Source: Marinomonas maritima
GTDB taxonomy: Bacteria; Pseudomonadota; Gammaproteobacteria; Pseudomonadales; Marinomonadaceae
Direction: 5' to 3'
NCBI RefSeq assembly: GCF_024435075.2
Contig: NZ_JAMZEG020000002.1
Location: forward strand, 945,501 to 1,009,500
Length of the DNA stretch: 64,000 nucleotides
The position numbers and the translations under genes were made by a program. Positions 35,094 through 43,310 of the stretch are shown here, one piece after another. Position 1 is the stretch's first letter. Each line of letters begins with the position of its first letter. The notes under the pieces are model-generated. The model searched no databases. It worked only from the letters and a program-made list of their open reading frames with translations, and was not told the DNA's origin.

Positions 35094-37293
35094 TTGGGAA
35101 CATTCGCTCCATCATATTCTGCGCTTCAGCAATTTGTTTCTCATTTCCTGACTCGATGACATCATCAAGGATCACTTTTGCACCCTCTTCATCCCCCATA
35201 TCCATATAGGCCCTTGCTAAATCTAATTTTGTTGCCGCTTCGTCACCACTCGCATCAAAAAAATCAAACTCTTCTTCTTCGTCGCTAACCTCTTCATCTT
35301 CTGCGGCTTCGGCTTCTCCAAATGCAGGGACTTCAATTTCGTCGTCTTCCTGCTGAGCTTCAGCCAATGTTTCTTCTATCGAATTGGCTAAAGAGTCGTT
35401 TGGCGTTCCGCTAAAAATAGAAGCTTCATCTGTATCTTCCTGATCGACATCATTCAATAAGCTAGAAACGAAAGACTCTTCTTCACTTTCAATTTCGGCC
35501 TCTGAATCAATATCAGCTTCAATCACATCCGGCGTCATTGTAGGAATATCTTCCTCAATAAATGCGTCCAACTCATCTAAGCCATCTTCAGCATCAATGT
35601 CCAACTCGGGTTCAGACAAATCATCGGCCTCATCAAATGACGCAAATACATCATCAGAATCATCAACATCCTCATCTAAAGCGCTTTCAAATTCACTCTC
35701 AGGATCTTCTGACAAATCAACTTCTTCATCTGCTGTTCGGTCAGGCAAATCAACAGAAGCAATATCCTCGTCAAAAGAACCAAAATCATCAAGGCCATCA
35801 TCTGCGTCTGGTGTACCAAAATCAAATGCAAATGGATCTTCTTCTTGCACATCATTTTTTTCTTCAACTTCATCATCGGCAACGTATTGGGCAGCAGCAG
35901 CTACAGCAGCAACTGGCGCAATAGCAGCTGCTGATGAGAGGTCGAATTCATCCTTTTTTAACGATTCTTGCTCCTCTTGTTTTTTTCCAGCCCGACGCAT
36001 AACCAGACCGATTAAGAAACCAAGCAACAAAAGAACGACAGCACCAATAGAAACAACAATTGGATTTCCGAAAATTTTATTAGCAAGAGAATCTGCTTCA
36101 GCTTGCTCTTTTTCTCTACGAATCTGATCCGCCTCTAAAAGCTGGTCTACTGTATTTTTCTGCTCTTGAAGAGTTTGTTGAGCACTAGTAAATTGCTGCT
36201 GCAAATCCGCCATTTGCTTATCTTTCAAGCTTATAAGCTTTTCTAATGTTTCTAACTGCTGATTCAAATCACTTAACTTACCTGAAAGCTCACCTTTTTC
36301 TCGCTTCTCTTTATCTAGCATTTCTTGTGAAGCGGACAGTTCACCTTGCAAGGCATTTAATGCCAAGTTTTTGTCATCACCGGTATTAGAGCTAGCCACA
36401 TTTTCAGGCAAAATACTTTGCCCAGAAGCCAAAGTGAGTTTGTCACCACCGGCTTCAACACCATTAGAGGCTGCTTTTGCTTTTGCCTGTGTATTTAACT
36501 GGGCTTGTTCAATAGAAGACTGACCTTTAGATCTTTTTAGAGCCATCCAAGCATCATGCTGACGCTGAAACTCTTCTTTCGAAATAGACTTATTGAAAAG
36601 AGCAATTTGTTCCTGCGTTGGTAAACGCAAAATCGCCCCCTCTTTTAAAAGGTTAATATTATCAGAATAGAAAGCGTCTTTATTTAATGCCTGTATCGCC
36701 ATCATTGTTTGATAAATAGTTAGCTGATTCGTAGGGCGATTTTGACCAGCTATAGACCAAAGTGTGTTGCCTTTAACGACATTCAACCGCCCTTTTGGAG
36801 ACACTCGTTCTGCAGACAACGTAGCTTGACGAAAAACAGAATCTTTTGATGCTGAAGAAACAGCAGCAGATTGCACTACTTCATTTTGAGACTTTTTAAC
36901 CAAGGCAGATTGGTTTAACGGAGTTTGATACTCTCTAACAACTTGGCCACTTGGCCAGCGAGCAGCTAAAACAAAGCGCAGTTCGTCAACTTGAAGAGGT
37001 TTATCAGAAGAGACAGCAACGATTAAATCACCATTTACACGAGTGACATCAAATTTAAGCTGAGACAAGACTCGAGTCGGAGCGAATCCTGCTTGACGAA
37101 ACTCGCTTTCACTGCCTAAACGAATTAACACATCATCGTTTGTTAATGACCCTACATCGGAAAGTACAATTTTCCCGCGATAAGGCTCATCCAAGTTTGA
37201 TTGAGAGGTTAACTCACCCAGCTCTAATGCGTAACTGCTGGACACATATAGTGCGCCTGACACAGCAATACTAACGAGGGTTTTCCTGAGCAT
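35086..37293 (-). CDS. fimV: FimV-type peptidoglycan-binding polar protein
   Basis: I start at the ATG at 37293 (735 residues), which follows AAGGGAAG and opens a signal peptide; 22 upstream codons are left out. The periplasmic part has the N-terminal FimV domain (LELGELTSQSNLDEPYRGKI) and a LysM domain (NVVKGNTLWSIAGQNRP...GAILRLP). A coiled coil (about 300-395) and one membrane helix (GNPIVVSIGAVVLLLLGFLIG) follow. The cytoplasmic part is extremely acidic (about 440-690) and ends in a TPR-like helical FimV domain (TKLDLARAYMDMGDEEGAKV). In Pseudomonas FimV organises the pole and type IV pilus function. Confidence 0.93.
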   Translation of the reverse strand: MLRKTLVSIAVSGALYVSSSYALELGELTSQSNLDEPYRGKIVLSDVGSLTNDDVLIRLGSESEFRQAGFAPTRVLSQLKFDVTRVNGDLIVAVSSDKPLQVDELRFVLAARWPSGQVVREYQTPLNQSALVKKSQNEVVQSAAVSSASKDSVFRQATLSAERVSPKGRLNVVKGNTLWSIAGQNRPTNQLTIYQTMMAIQALNKDAFYSDNINLLKEGAILRLPTQEQIALFNKSISKEEFQRQHDAWMALKRSKGQSSIEQAQLNTQAKAKAASNGVEAGGDKLTLASGQSILPENVASSNTGDDKNLALNALQGELSASQEMLDKEKREKGELSGKLSDLNQQLETLEKLISLKDKQMADLQQQFTSAQQTLQEQKNTVDQLLEADQIRREKEQAEADSLANKIFGNPIVVSIGAVVLLLLGFLIGLVMRRAGKKQEEQESLKKDEFDLSSAAAIAPVAAVAAAAQYVADDEVEEKNDVQEEDPFAFDFGTPDADDGLDDFGSFDEDIASVDLPDRTADEEVDLSEDPESEFESALDEDVDDSDDVFASFDEADDLSEPELDIDAEDGLDELDAFIEEDIPTMTPDVIEADIDSEAEIESEEESFVSSLLNDVDQEDTDEASIFSGTPNDSLANSIEETLAEAQQEDDEIEVPAFGEAEAAEDEEVSDEEEEFDFFDASGDEAATKLDLARAYMDMGDEEGAKVILDDVIESGNEKQIAEAQNMMERMFPSD

Positions 37294-38079
37294 AAGCTTC
37301 CCTTTATCTACAAAAAATGGACACAAATATCTAAACAAGTATCTTACACAGGTGAGCATTTATCAATAGCTTTAGAATCAATGGTTTGCACTTAACGTAA
37401 GAGAGGTTAAAAAAAATGAAATACAATGCCTTTTCTAAGTCTAAAGGTTTAAAAATAGATCTTAAAGCTCAAACCCTTGCAAAACATTCGCACCTATATT
37501 CCGTATAAAAGCCAAGTCAGCTTTCAGCTATACCTTTTCAAATATAACTTACCCACCTGCATTGATGATCGAAATCAATTATCTTAAAGACGAACACCAC
37601 TAAATTAGCATTTAATATCTCTTCTAGCACATATTCATCTAGCTTAGTCCATCCTACCAGCTACAGGGTCATAACCGATAACATTATCCATTACGTTTTT
37701 CATTACTAACAAAACAGCAATACCCTTCTCAAACGGTATTCACAAAAAGCATTGCTCTAATAAGCTTTGAAGGTTAATCGGTTGAGAGTCAATGCTTAAA
37801 ATCAACCACTATTAAAGGAGAACTTAGAGGGCAAGCAGTCAATTACAGATACGCACTCAGCTTCGTTCCTTTTTTCAGTTTTTTCAGTTTTTTCTCATGA
37901 TGCGTTTTACAACAACGGGGATCAATCTTAACAGCACCCTAAGAAGTTTAACTTTGCCGATATAAGATTAGGAATGGCATTTTCAATTCCATACAAATTT
38001 TTTGAGCAGTGAGCTCTGGAGACATTTTTTTTGAGCCCAGCCCCGTCGTCATGGAAGTATCCTCTAATGGTAAAAATAC
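37294..38079. other. Long non-coding stretch upstream of fimV
   Basis: No open frame of useful length is found in these 786 bases. The part next to 37293 should hold the fimV promoter. A 30-codon frame from an ATG at 37415 has a plausible AGAGAGG upstream, but the peptide looks random. Around 37871-37898 there is a short T-rich near-repeat (three copies of a TTTTTTCAG-like unit). The composition and the decayed gene that follows suggest old, eroding DNA. Confidence 0.45.
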
Positions 38080-38532
38080 TTGTTGAACGCAGAAGTTGGT
38101 CTGTTCCAATTGATAGCGGAGTATCTGAAAATAAATGTTAAGCCCCGCTGCTGTTGCGCAATAAACGGTGGACAGAGAACCAACCTACCCGATGTGTTCG
38201 CTATTGGCGATTGTGCAGAGATAAATGGACAACTATTGCCCTATTTGGCACCAATCAATGCTGGATCACCTGCACTAGCCGACTGTTTATTAGGTCGGCC
38301 AACGATGGTGAATTATCCATTGATGCCAGTCATCGTCAAAACGACAACCTACCCATTAACCTTATATCCACCTGCCCACGATTTAAATGGTCATTGGCAG
38401 ATTGAAAATTCAAATCGTGGAACCCGTGCGCTGTTCATTGATGATAATCAACAACTGCAAGGCTTTGTTTTATCAGAAGAATTAGGCGATGAACGTCAGT
38501 ACTGGCTTGATCGGATAAGAACAACACTATAA
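38080..38532 (+). pseudogene. Remnant of a rubredoxin-NAD reductase-like flavoprotein
   Basis: Only the C-terminal third of a pyridine-nucleotide disulfide oxidoreductase remains. The FAD-binding motif LPDVFAIGDCAE, then QLLPYLAPINAGSPALADCLLG and MPVIVKTTTYPLTLYPP, are those of rubredoxin reductases of the AlkT/RubB type. Upstream, the AEVGL piece may match the usual AVGLRPN segment, but the part between (LKINVKPRCCCAINGG) is scrambled. The Rossmann N-terminus (about 250 residues) is missing and there is no ATG, only TTG at 38080. The full enzyme would pass electrons from NADH to rubredoxin; this copy cannot. Confidence 0.75.
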
Positions 38533-38698
38533 AAATCGATTTTTCCTAATGATATACACTTCATTTTAATCAGAGATGATAGTTACCAATAAACGACAGA
38601 CAGACTGAACTTCTCAGAGCTTGCTACTAATATCAGTAAGAAACACCCATACAATGTGCAAATAATATGAAATCCAATTTGAAAAAGAGGAACACCAT

Positions 38699-39436
38699 GT
38701 GAAAAAGCTTACAAAATTTCTTTCTGCTCTCGCCATTGCTCTACCAATTACAATTCAAGCTCAAACAGTTGAACTTACAACAATGAACTGGCCTCCATTC
38801 TACGGAGAGGGTCTAGAAAAAGGTGGATTCATAACGGCTATTGTTAATGAAGCCTTTACTCAATCTGGCTATGACAGCACAATTGAGTTTACGGCTTGGC
38901 AAACAGCACTCTCCACTGTTAAAAGCGGCGATAAAGATGCCATTGTAGGTGGTTACTACTCAGATGAGCGCGCTCAAGAATACCTATACTCTATTCCAAT
39001 CTATACAGTGCTGGCTGGCCTGATCAAAAAGCCTGACTTCCCTCTCACTAACTACAGTTCATTTGAATCTATAGACCAATACAGCATAGCGAAACTTAAA
39101 GGTTCTGTAATCGGTGAGTCCTTTGATAATTTCACATTTTCTAATCTCAAAGAATACCAAGAAGTTTCTGATGCCATTAAAGCGTTAGATTCTGGTGAGG
39201 TGCAACTTTACGCAGACAGTTTGGCTGTTGCTAAAGAAGCAGCCAAAGCTCAAGGTATTGATGCATCCCAACTGCAAATACTCATTCCACCTCTTGAAGA
39301 AAATGATCTATACGTTTTAATCTCTAAATCAATTCCAAATGCAGAAATACTGCGTGATGCATTTAACAAAGGCTTGATGGAAATTCAAATGTCTGGTCGT
39401 TACAATGAAATCCTTACTGAGTTCAATCAGCAGTAA
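38699..39436 (+). CDS. Periplasmic substrate-binding protein (SBP_bac_3 type), orphan
   Basis: The 245-residue protein has a signal peptide (MKKLTKFLSALAIALPITIQA) and a family-3 solute-binding fold: VELTTMNWPPFYGEGLEKGG, ITAIVNEAFTQSGY, KSGDKDAIVGGYYSDERAQEYLYS and LKGSVIGESFDNF. Relatives bind polar amino acids or act as sensor inputs. No permease or ATPase is adjacent. The start is a GTG; an ATG overlaps it by two bases in another frame and is followed at once by TGA. The AGAGGA at 38686-38691 is placed to serve either. A hairpin terminator follows the stop. Confidence 0.85.
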   Translation: MKKLTKFLSALAIALPITIQAQTVELTTMNWPPFYGEGLEKGGFITAIVNEAFTQSGYDSTIEFTAWQTALSTVKSGDKDAIVGGYYSDERAQEYLYSIPIYTVLAGLIKKPDFPLTNYSSFESIDQYSIAKLKGSVIGESFDNFTFSNLKEYQEVSDAIKALDSGEVQLYADSLAVAKEAAKAQGIDASQLQILIPPLEENDLYVLISKSIPNAEILRDAFNKGLMEIQMSGRYNEILTEFNQQ

Positions 39437-39758
39437 TCTAAGGAATTTATGACTAAGCTGGCTTATAGCCAGTTTTTTAAAGTACCAAATGATTCTGTCA
39501 CTACAACACTGCTTATCCGCTAAACAAGGACGTTTTGCAATTTAGAGCAGATTTACTATAAAGATCCGATAAGCAATACGTTTAAATTTCTTTCCAGTAT
39601 CTACAACGTTTTTATTTTCTGGAAATCCCTCCGAAAAACAAGGCACTCAAAAGTAGAGTATTCTCGTTATCTAAACTTTAAGTTACAAAAAAATACAAAT
39701 ATAGATAGTATGTTGTCTCACTAAAACGTAACTATGATCTTGGTAACAAAGCAAAGCG
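39437..39758. other. Intergenic region with terminator and upstream part of the M23 gene
   Basis: This 322-base AT-rich stretch begins with the terminator at 39455-39478. The rest should contain the promoter of the M23 peptidase/bactofilin pair. I saw no further inverted repeats, small gene or known RNA in it. Confidence 0.4.
39455..39478 (+). terminator. Terminator after the orphan binding-protein gene
   Basis: A 6-bp GC-rich stem (39458-39463 with 39467-39472) and 3-base loop, extended outward by G-U and A-U pairs, is followed by six T. It lies 19 bases after the stop codon. Confidence 0.85.
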
Positions 39759-40706
39759 ATGAAAGATAATATAACCGTATCCGTTTCTTCAATTCATGGA
39801 ACGAAGCATTTCAGCTTTGGGAAGAAAACTCGCCACACACTCAAGTTTATCAGTGGCATGATTTTTCTTGGCATCTTACTCGCCGCTGGAATCATTTATT
39901 ATTTACTTAACGATGCGGAATTCTCAAAACTAAAACTGCGGGAGCTAGAAAATAAATCCTTTTCTCTAAGTAAAGAAATCACCTCACTAACCGCACTAAA
40001 AATAAGCTTAGAACAAGATTTATCAGAACGAGAAGAGCGAATGCAATTGGTCTCTGATCGACTGGGAGATTTAGAAAGCCTTTTGGGCATGGATAATAAT
40101 GACGGTAAGCTGGAGTCTCGTTTAGACACGGCCACTATCAACTCCTCAATACGAGTAGCCATGTTGACTCAAATACCAAGCGGCCCACCAGTAAAAAATG
40201 CAAGAACGTCTTCAGGTTATGGTAAACGAATCCACCCTGTTACGGGCATCATGAAATATCACCGTGGACAAGATTTTGCAGTGAATACAGGAACCCCCAT
40301 TTATGCACCGGCAGATGGCGCGATAGAAGCAATACGTCCGAGTAACAAAGGGTCTGGTAATTTTCTTCGCATACTGCATTCATATGGGTTTTCGAGTTCT
40401 TATTCTCATTTAAGTAAGTTCGTTGTCAAAAAAGGCGATTTTATTAAAAAAGGCGATTTGATTGCCTATTCAGGCAACAGTGGGTTAACGTCTGGCCCTC
40501 ACCTTCACTATGAAGTGAGGTTTATTGGGCGACCATTAAATCCAAAACCATTTTTGGATTGGAACGTTGATAAATTTGATACAATTTTCAAAAATGTAAG
40601 AGGAATAAGATGGGAATCTTTGGTGGACAAAATAGAATTAAGAGTCAGTCATCAACTACAACTCTCATCGCAGAAGGCTGCACAGTCAACGGACACCTCA
40701 AAGTAG
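39759..40706 (+). CDS. Membrane-anchored M23 (LytM-type) peptidase
   Basis: The 315-residue protein has a short cytoplasmic N-terminus, one membrane helix (about 27-49), a periplasmic coiled coil (about 55-108) and an M23 domain (about 150-265). The zinc and catalytic residues are intact: His168 and Asp172 in YHRGQDF, His217 in SYSHLSK, and His248 and His250 in GPHLHYEVRF. It should cut peptidoglycan cross-bridges. The gene overlaps the bactofilin gene by 97 bases in another frame. M23 peptidase-bactofilin pairs shape cells in other bacteria (Csd1-CcmA in Helicobacter pylori), suggesting a shape or local wall-remodelling role here. Confidence 0.9.
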   Translation: MKDNITVSVSSIHGTKHFSFGKKTRHTLKFISGMIFLGILLAAGIIYYLLNDAEFSKLKLRELENKSFSLSKEITSLTALKISLEQDLSEREERMQLVSDRLGDLESLLGMDNNDGKLESRLDTATINSSIRVAMLTQIPSGPPVKNARTSSGYGKRIHPVTGIMKYHRGQDFAVNTGTPIYAPADGAIEAIRPSNKGSGNFLRILHSYGFSSSYSHLSKFVVKKGDFIKKGDLIAYSGNSGLTSGPHLHYEVRFIGRPLNPKPFLDWNVDKFDTIFKNVRGIRWESLVDKIELRVSHQLQLSSQKAAQSTDTSK

Positions 40707-41035
40707 CAAACCAGCTACAAATTGATGGGCATGTTGAAGGGCAAATTGAGGCTGTAAATCAACTAAAAATTAGTGAATCTGGTAACGTGCTAGGAGAAAT
40801 TACGACTGAGCACCTGATCATTAACGGCCACTTTGAAGGTATCTGTCATGCCACACGTATTGAAATATTAAGTTGTGGCCGTGTTAGTGGCACCGTTTAT
40901 AGCGACAATTTGAGTATTGAACCCGGCGGTAAGTTCATGGGGGTAACCAACCCATTTGAAAAGACGACCTCGACACAAGAAATTCCTAATTTAACGGATA
41001 ACCTTACTTTAATTAGTAATGATCCAGACCTGTAG
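40610..41035 (+). CDS. Bactofilin (polymer-forming cytoskeletal protein)
   Basis: The 141-residue protein is a bactofilin (DUF583): a short, flexible N-terminus followed by repeated beta-helix turns with the GxV/I pattern (VNGHLKVANQLQIDGHVEGQIE, GNVLGEITTEHLIINGHFEG, GRVSGTVYSDNLSIEPGG) and a disordered C-terminus. Bactofilins polymerise without nucleotide into membrane-linked filaments that localise wall enzymes. AGAGGAATAAG just upstream of the ATG, inside the M23 reading frame, supports the start and so the 97-base overlap. Confidence 0.93.
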   Translation: MGIFGGQNRIKSQSSTTTLIAEGCTVNGHLKVANQLQIDGHVEGQIEAVNQLKISESGNVLGEITTEHLIINGHFEGICHATRIEILSCGRVSGTVYSDNLSIEPGGKFMGVTNPFEKTTSTQEIPNLTDNLTLISNDPDL

Positions 41036-41049
41036 TTTACCTTCAAACG

Positions 41050-41093
41050 AAAGAATCCGATTCCTTAAACGCCATTAAGAAATCGGACTCTTT
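41050..41093. terminator. Long hairpin terminator between bactofilin and rho-like genes
   Basis: Nineteen paired positions (41050-41068 with 41075-41093) contain two mismatches on the plus strand, one of which becomes a G-U pair on the minus strand; the loop has six bases. T-rich sequence follows on the plus strand and A-rich sequence precedes it, so it can end both convergent transcripts. Confidence 0.85.
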
Positions 41094-41138
41094 TGTTGTT
41101 AATCTTTAAAGTCATTCGCAACTATCACGACTTAAAAA

Positions 41139-42095
41139 CTAGGCGGGTGAAAAAGCCTTTAATAGTTCAGCATTCGTTGGGAACTCTTCCAATAAATCAA
41201 CCAGCTTTCTAGTACCGTCTACTGGAGGAAGGTCCGTTAATGACCGTCGCAACGCCCTTACCTTTTCAATATCTTTAGAATCAATAAGAAGCTCCTCACG
41301 GCGTGTGCTGCTTTTCGCAATATCCAGCGCAGGGAAAATCCGATGACTCGCAACGTCTCGAGATAACACAATTTCCATATTACCCGTGCCTTTGAACTCC
41401 TCAAAAATCACCTGATCCATCCGGCTTCCAGTATCCACAAGTATCGTTGCTAGAATCGTAAGCGATCCACCATTCTCAATATTTCTGGCCGCACCAAACA
41501 GTTTTCGCGGTATTTCTAGTGCTCTAGTATCAAGTCCGCCCGACATGGTGCGACCGCTGCTTTTTTGCCCCGCATTATAAACACGTGACAGTCTTGTGAG
41601 TGAATCAATTACAATCATCACATCGTGCCCTTCACCCGCTTCTTTACGGGCCTTATCAAGCAATTTATCGGCCACACGTACATGTTGGGCATAACTTTCA
41701 TCTGAAGAGGATGCGTGAACTTCTGCCGACACACTGCGTTTGAAATCGGTCACTTCTTCTGGTCGCTCGTCAATAAGCAATGCATACAGTTTTATCTCAG
41801 GGTACGCTTCGCCCACAGCCTGACAAATATGTTTTAACGTCGTCGTTTTACCAGAGCCTGGTGGCGCAACAATCAGCCCTCTCTGACCCATACCGATTGG
41901 AGAAATCAAATCCATTGCCCGCATCGAAAGCTGCTTAGATCCAGACTCCAAACGAATACACGGAGCCGGATGGATCACAACACCATTTAAAAAACGTTTT
42001 TGTGGGTCATTAGGAAATTGATCCTCGATCACGTCATTAGCAGATTCGGCGTCTGTGGATCGCTTTCCCTTCAAACTTAATATTTTTCTCGTCAT
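41139..42095 (-). CDS. Rho-like ATPase lacking the N-terminal RNA-binding domain
   Basis: The 318-residue protein aligns with the ATPase half of transcription terminator Rho: IGMGQRGLIVAPPGSGKTTTLKH (Walker A at about 78-85), VMIVIDSLTRLSRVYN (Walker B at about 159-164), the Q-loop SSGRTMSGGLDTRAL, GAARNIENGGSLTILAT, and the R-loop region DTGSRMDQVIFEEFKGTGN. Normal Rho is about 420 residues; here only about 35 residues precede NGVVIHPAPCIRLE, so the helical and cold-shock-like primary RNA-binding domains are absent. An in-frame TAA 10 bases upstream of the ATG rules out a simple missed start. It may be a specialised paralogue; the main rho gene is not in the window. Confidence 0.88.
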   Translation of the reverse strand: MTRKILSLKGKRSTDAESANDVIEDQFPNDPQKRFLNGVVIHPAPCIRLESGSKQLSMRAMDLISPIGMGQRGLIVAPPGSGKTTTLKHICQAVGEAYPEIKLYALLIDERPEEVTDFKRSVSAEVHASSSDESYAQHVRVADKLLDKARKEAGEGHDVMIVIDSLTRLSRVYNAGQKSSGRTMSGGLDTRALEIPRKLFGAARNIENGGSLTILATILVDTGSRMDQVIFEEFKGTGNMEIVLSRDVASHRIFPALDIAKSSTRREELLIDSKDIEKVRALRRSLTDLPPVDGTRKLVDLLEEFPTNAELLKAFSPA

Positions 42096-42159
42096 GATAT
42101 TGGTTTATAGCCTTGGATAATTAAGTATTTTAAAATCTTTTTCCGCCGTCAGGCGACAG

Positions 42160-43248
42160 TTAATTTGACTCACCAGGTCGCGGCACATCGTACTTACTAA
42201 CGCCCTGTTCTTGCATTATGTCTTTTGACCATTCGTTGTCAGTGACATTGGGTGTTAGTCCTTGCTGATTCTTATCTTGAACCGGTGAAAACAAAACTCT
42301 AGTCAGCAAAGCGAAGTGATCTGAACCAATCGAGGGTAACCGTTGAATGGATCGTAGTGTAAAATGCTGACTGTGAAACAAATGGTCTAATGGCCACCGC
42401 AAAAAGAAATATGACACATGAAAGGTATTATACATGCCACGCCCCACTCGTGGATCTAACAAGCCACTAATTTTAAGAAAAAGGCGCGTTGTAGCCGACC
42501 AAGCGACATCATTAAGATCTCCGGTGACAATAACAGGTTGATCACTTTCAGCGACGCTTCTCGCCACAATCACTAATTCGGCATCTCGTTCCGCCGATTC
42601 GGGGTTTTCAGTCGGGCTGGGCGGTGCGGGGTGAATAAAATGTACACGGACTTTGTCGCCTGTTCGTAACACCAACGAGGCGTGTATCGACGGCACATCC
42701 TTTTCAACCAAATAGCAAATTTCATCTTCCTCGAGAGGCAACCTTGAAAATACATGCATACCATACAAGTTATCAAGAGGACATTTTACACTGTAGGGCA
42801 TCTCAGCCTCTAATACACTGAGTTTGTCTTCCCACCACTGATCCGATTCCAATGTTACCAACACATCAGGTTTATACTTTCTTACTAACTGAATCAAAGC
42901 ATCGGCATTTCGATTGGGCGTTAATACATTTGAAGTAAGAATGCTCAGTTGTCTGTCAGGGTGAATGTCACTGGCACTTTTCACCTCTTTTGGCCATAAA
43001 ACGGTATAAGGCAATATCCACCACAACTGCCAAATCAAACATAAAAACGTTGCGCCCATAATGACCCAAGTATTTATCGATTGTATATCTAGAAGTACTG
43101 CATCGACGACCAATATCACCACAGCGACAATGGCAATTTGCAAGCGAGGAAAATCCATCCCTCGAATAACCCAATGAGGATGTCGAGATAATGGCAATAG
43201 AGTTGCCAGCATAATGATCGCTGTGCAGATAATAAGTACCGATAACAT
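42160..43248 (-). CDS. Membrane endonuclease/exonuclease/phosphatase family protein
   Basis: The 362-residue protein has about three N-terminal membrane helices (about 1-85) followed by an EEP-fold domain. Metal and catalytic motifs are ILTSNVL, VTLESDQWW (glutamate), FIHPAPPSP, VTGDLNDVAWS (Asp/Asn pair) and the closing GSDHFALL (Asp-His). The active site probably faces the periplasm. Substrates in this family range from DNA to phosphoinositides, and nothing here narrows them. It precedes the rho-like gene on the same strand with a 64-base gap. Confidence 0.85.
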   Translation of the reverse strand: MLSVLIICTAIIMLATLLPLSRHPHWVIRGMDFPRLQIAIVAVVILVVDAVLLDIQSINTWVIMGATFLCLIWQLWWILPYTVLWPKEVKSASDIHPDRQLSILTSNVLTPNRNADALIQLVRKYKPDVLVTLESDQWWEDKLSVLEAEMPYSVKCPLDNLYGMHVFSRLPLEEDEICYLVEKDVPSIHASLVLRTGDKVRVHFIHPAPPSPTENPESAERDAELVIVARSVAESDQPVIVTGDLNDVAWSATTRLFLKISGLLDPRVGRGMYNTFHVSYFFLRWPLDHLFHSQHFTLRSIQRLPSIGSDHFALLTRVLFSPVQDKNQQGLTPNVTDNEWSKDIMQEQGVSKYDVPRPGESN

Positions 43249-43310
43249 ATTAAACCTATGTTTTTAGTTGCTATTAAAAAGACAAAAATGACGGGGCGGT
43301 TTGCATTTTT

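Noticed and set aside
35562..36127. Long plus-strand frames opposite the acidic part of fimV
   Set aside because: They are rich in Ser, His and Gln because they are the complement of Glu/Asp-rich codons in a confident gene; pure coding-strand shadows.
37415..37507. 30-codon frame with AGAGAGG upstream
   Set aside because: The peptide has no recognisable feature and the region is otherwise decayed; one good ribosome-binding-like string is expected by chance.
37871..37898. T-rich short repeats considered as a CRISPR or satellite array
   Set aside because: Only three imperfect units of about nine bases without spacers; low-complexity sequence explains it.
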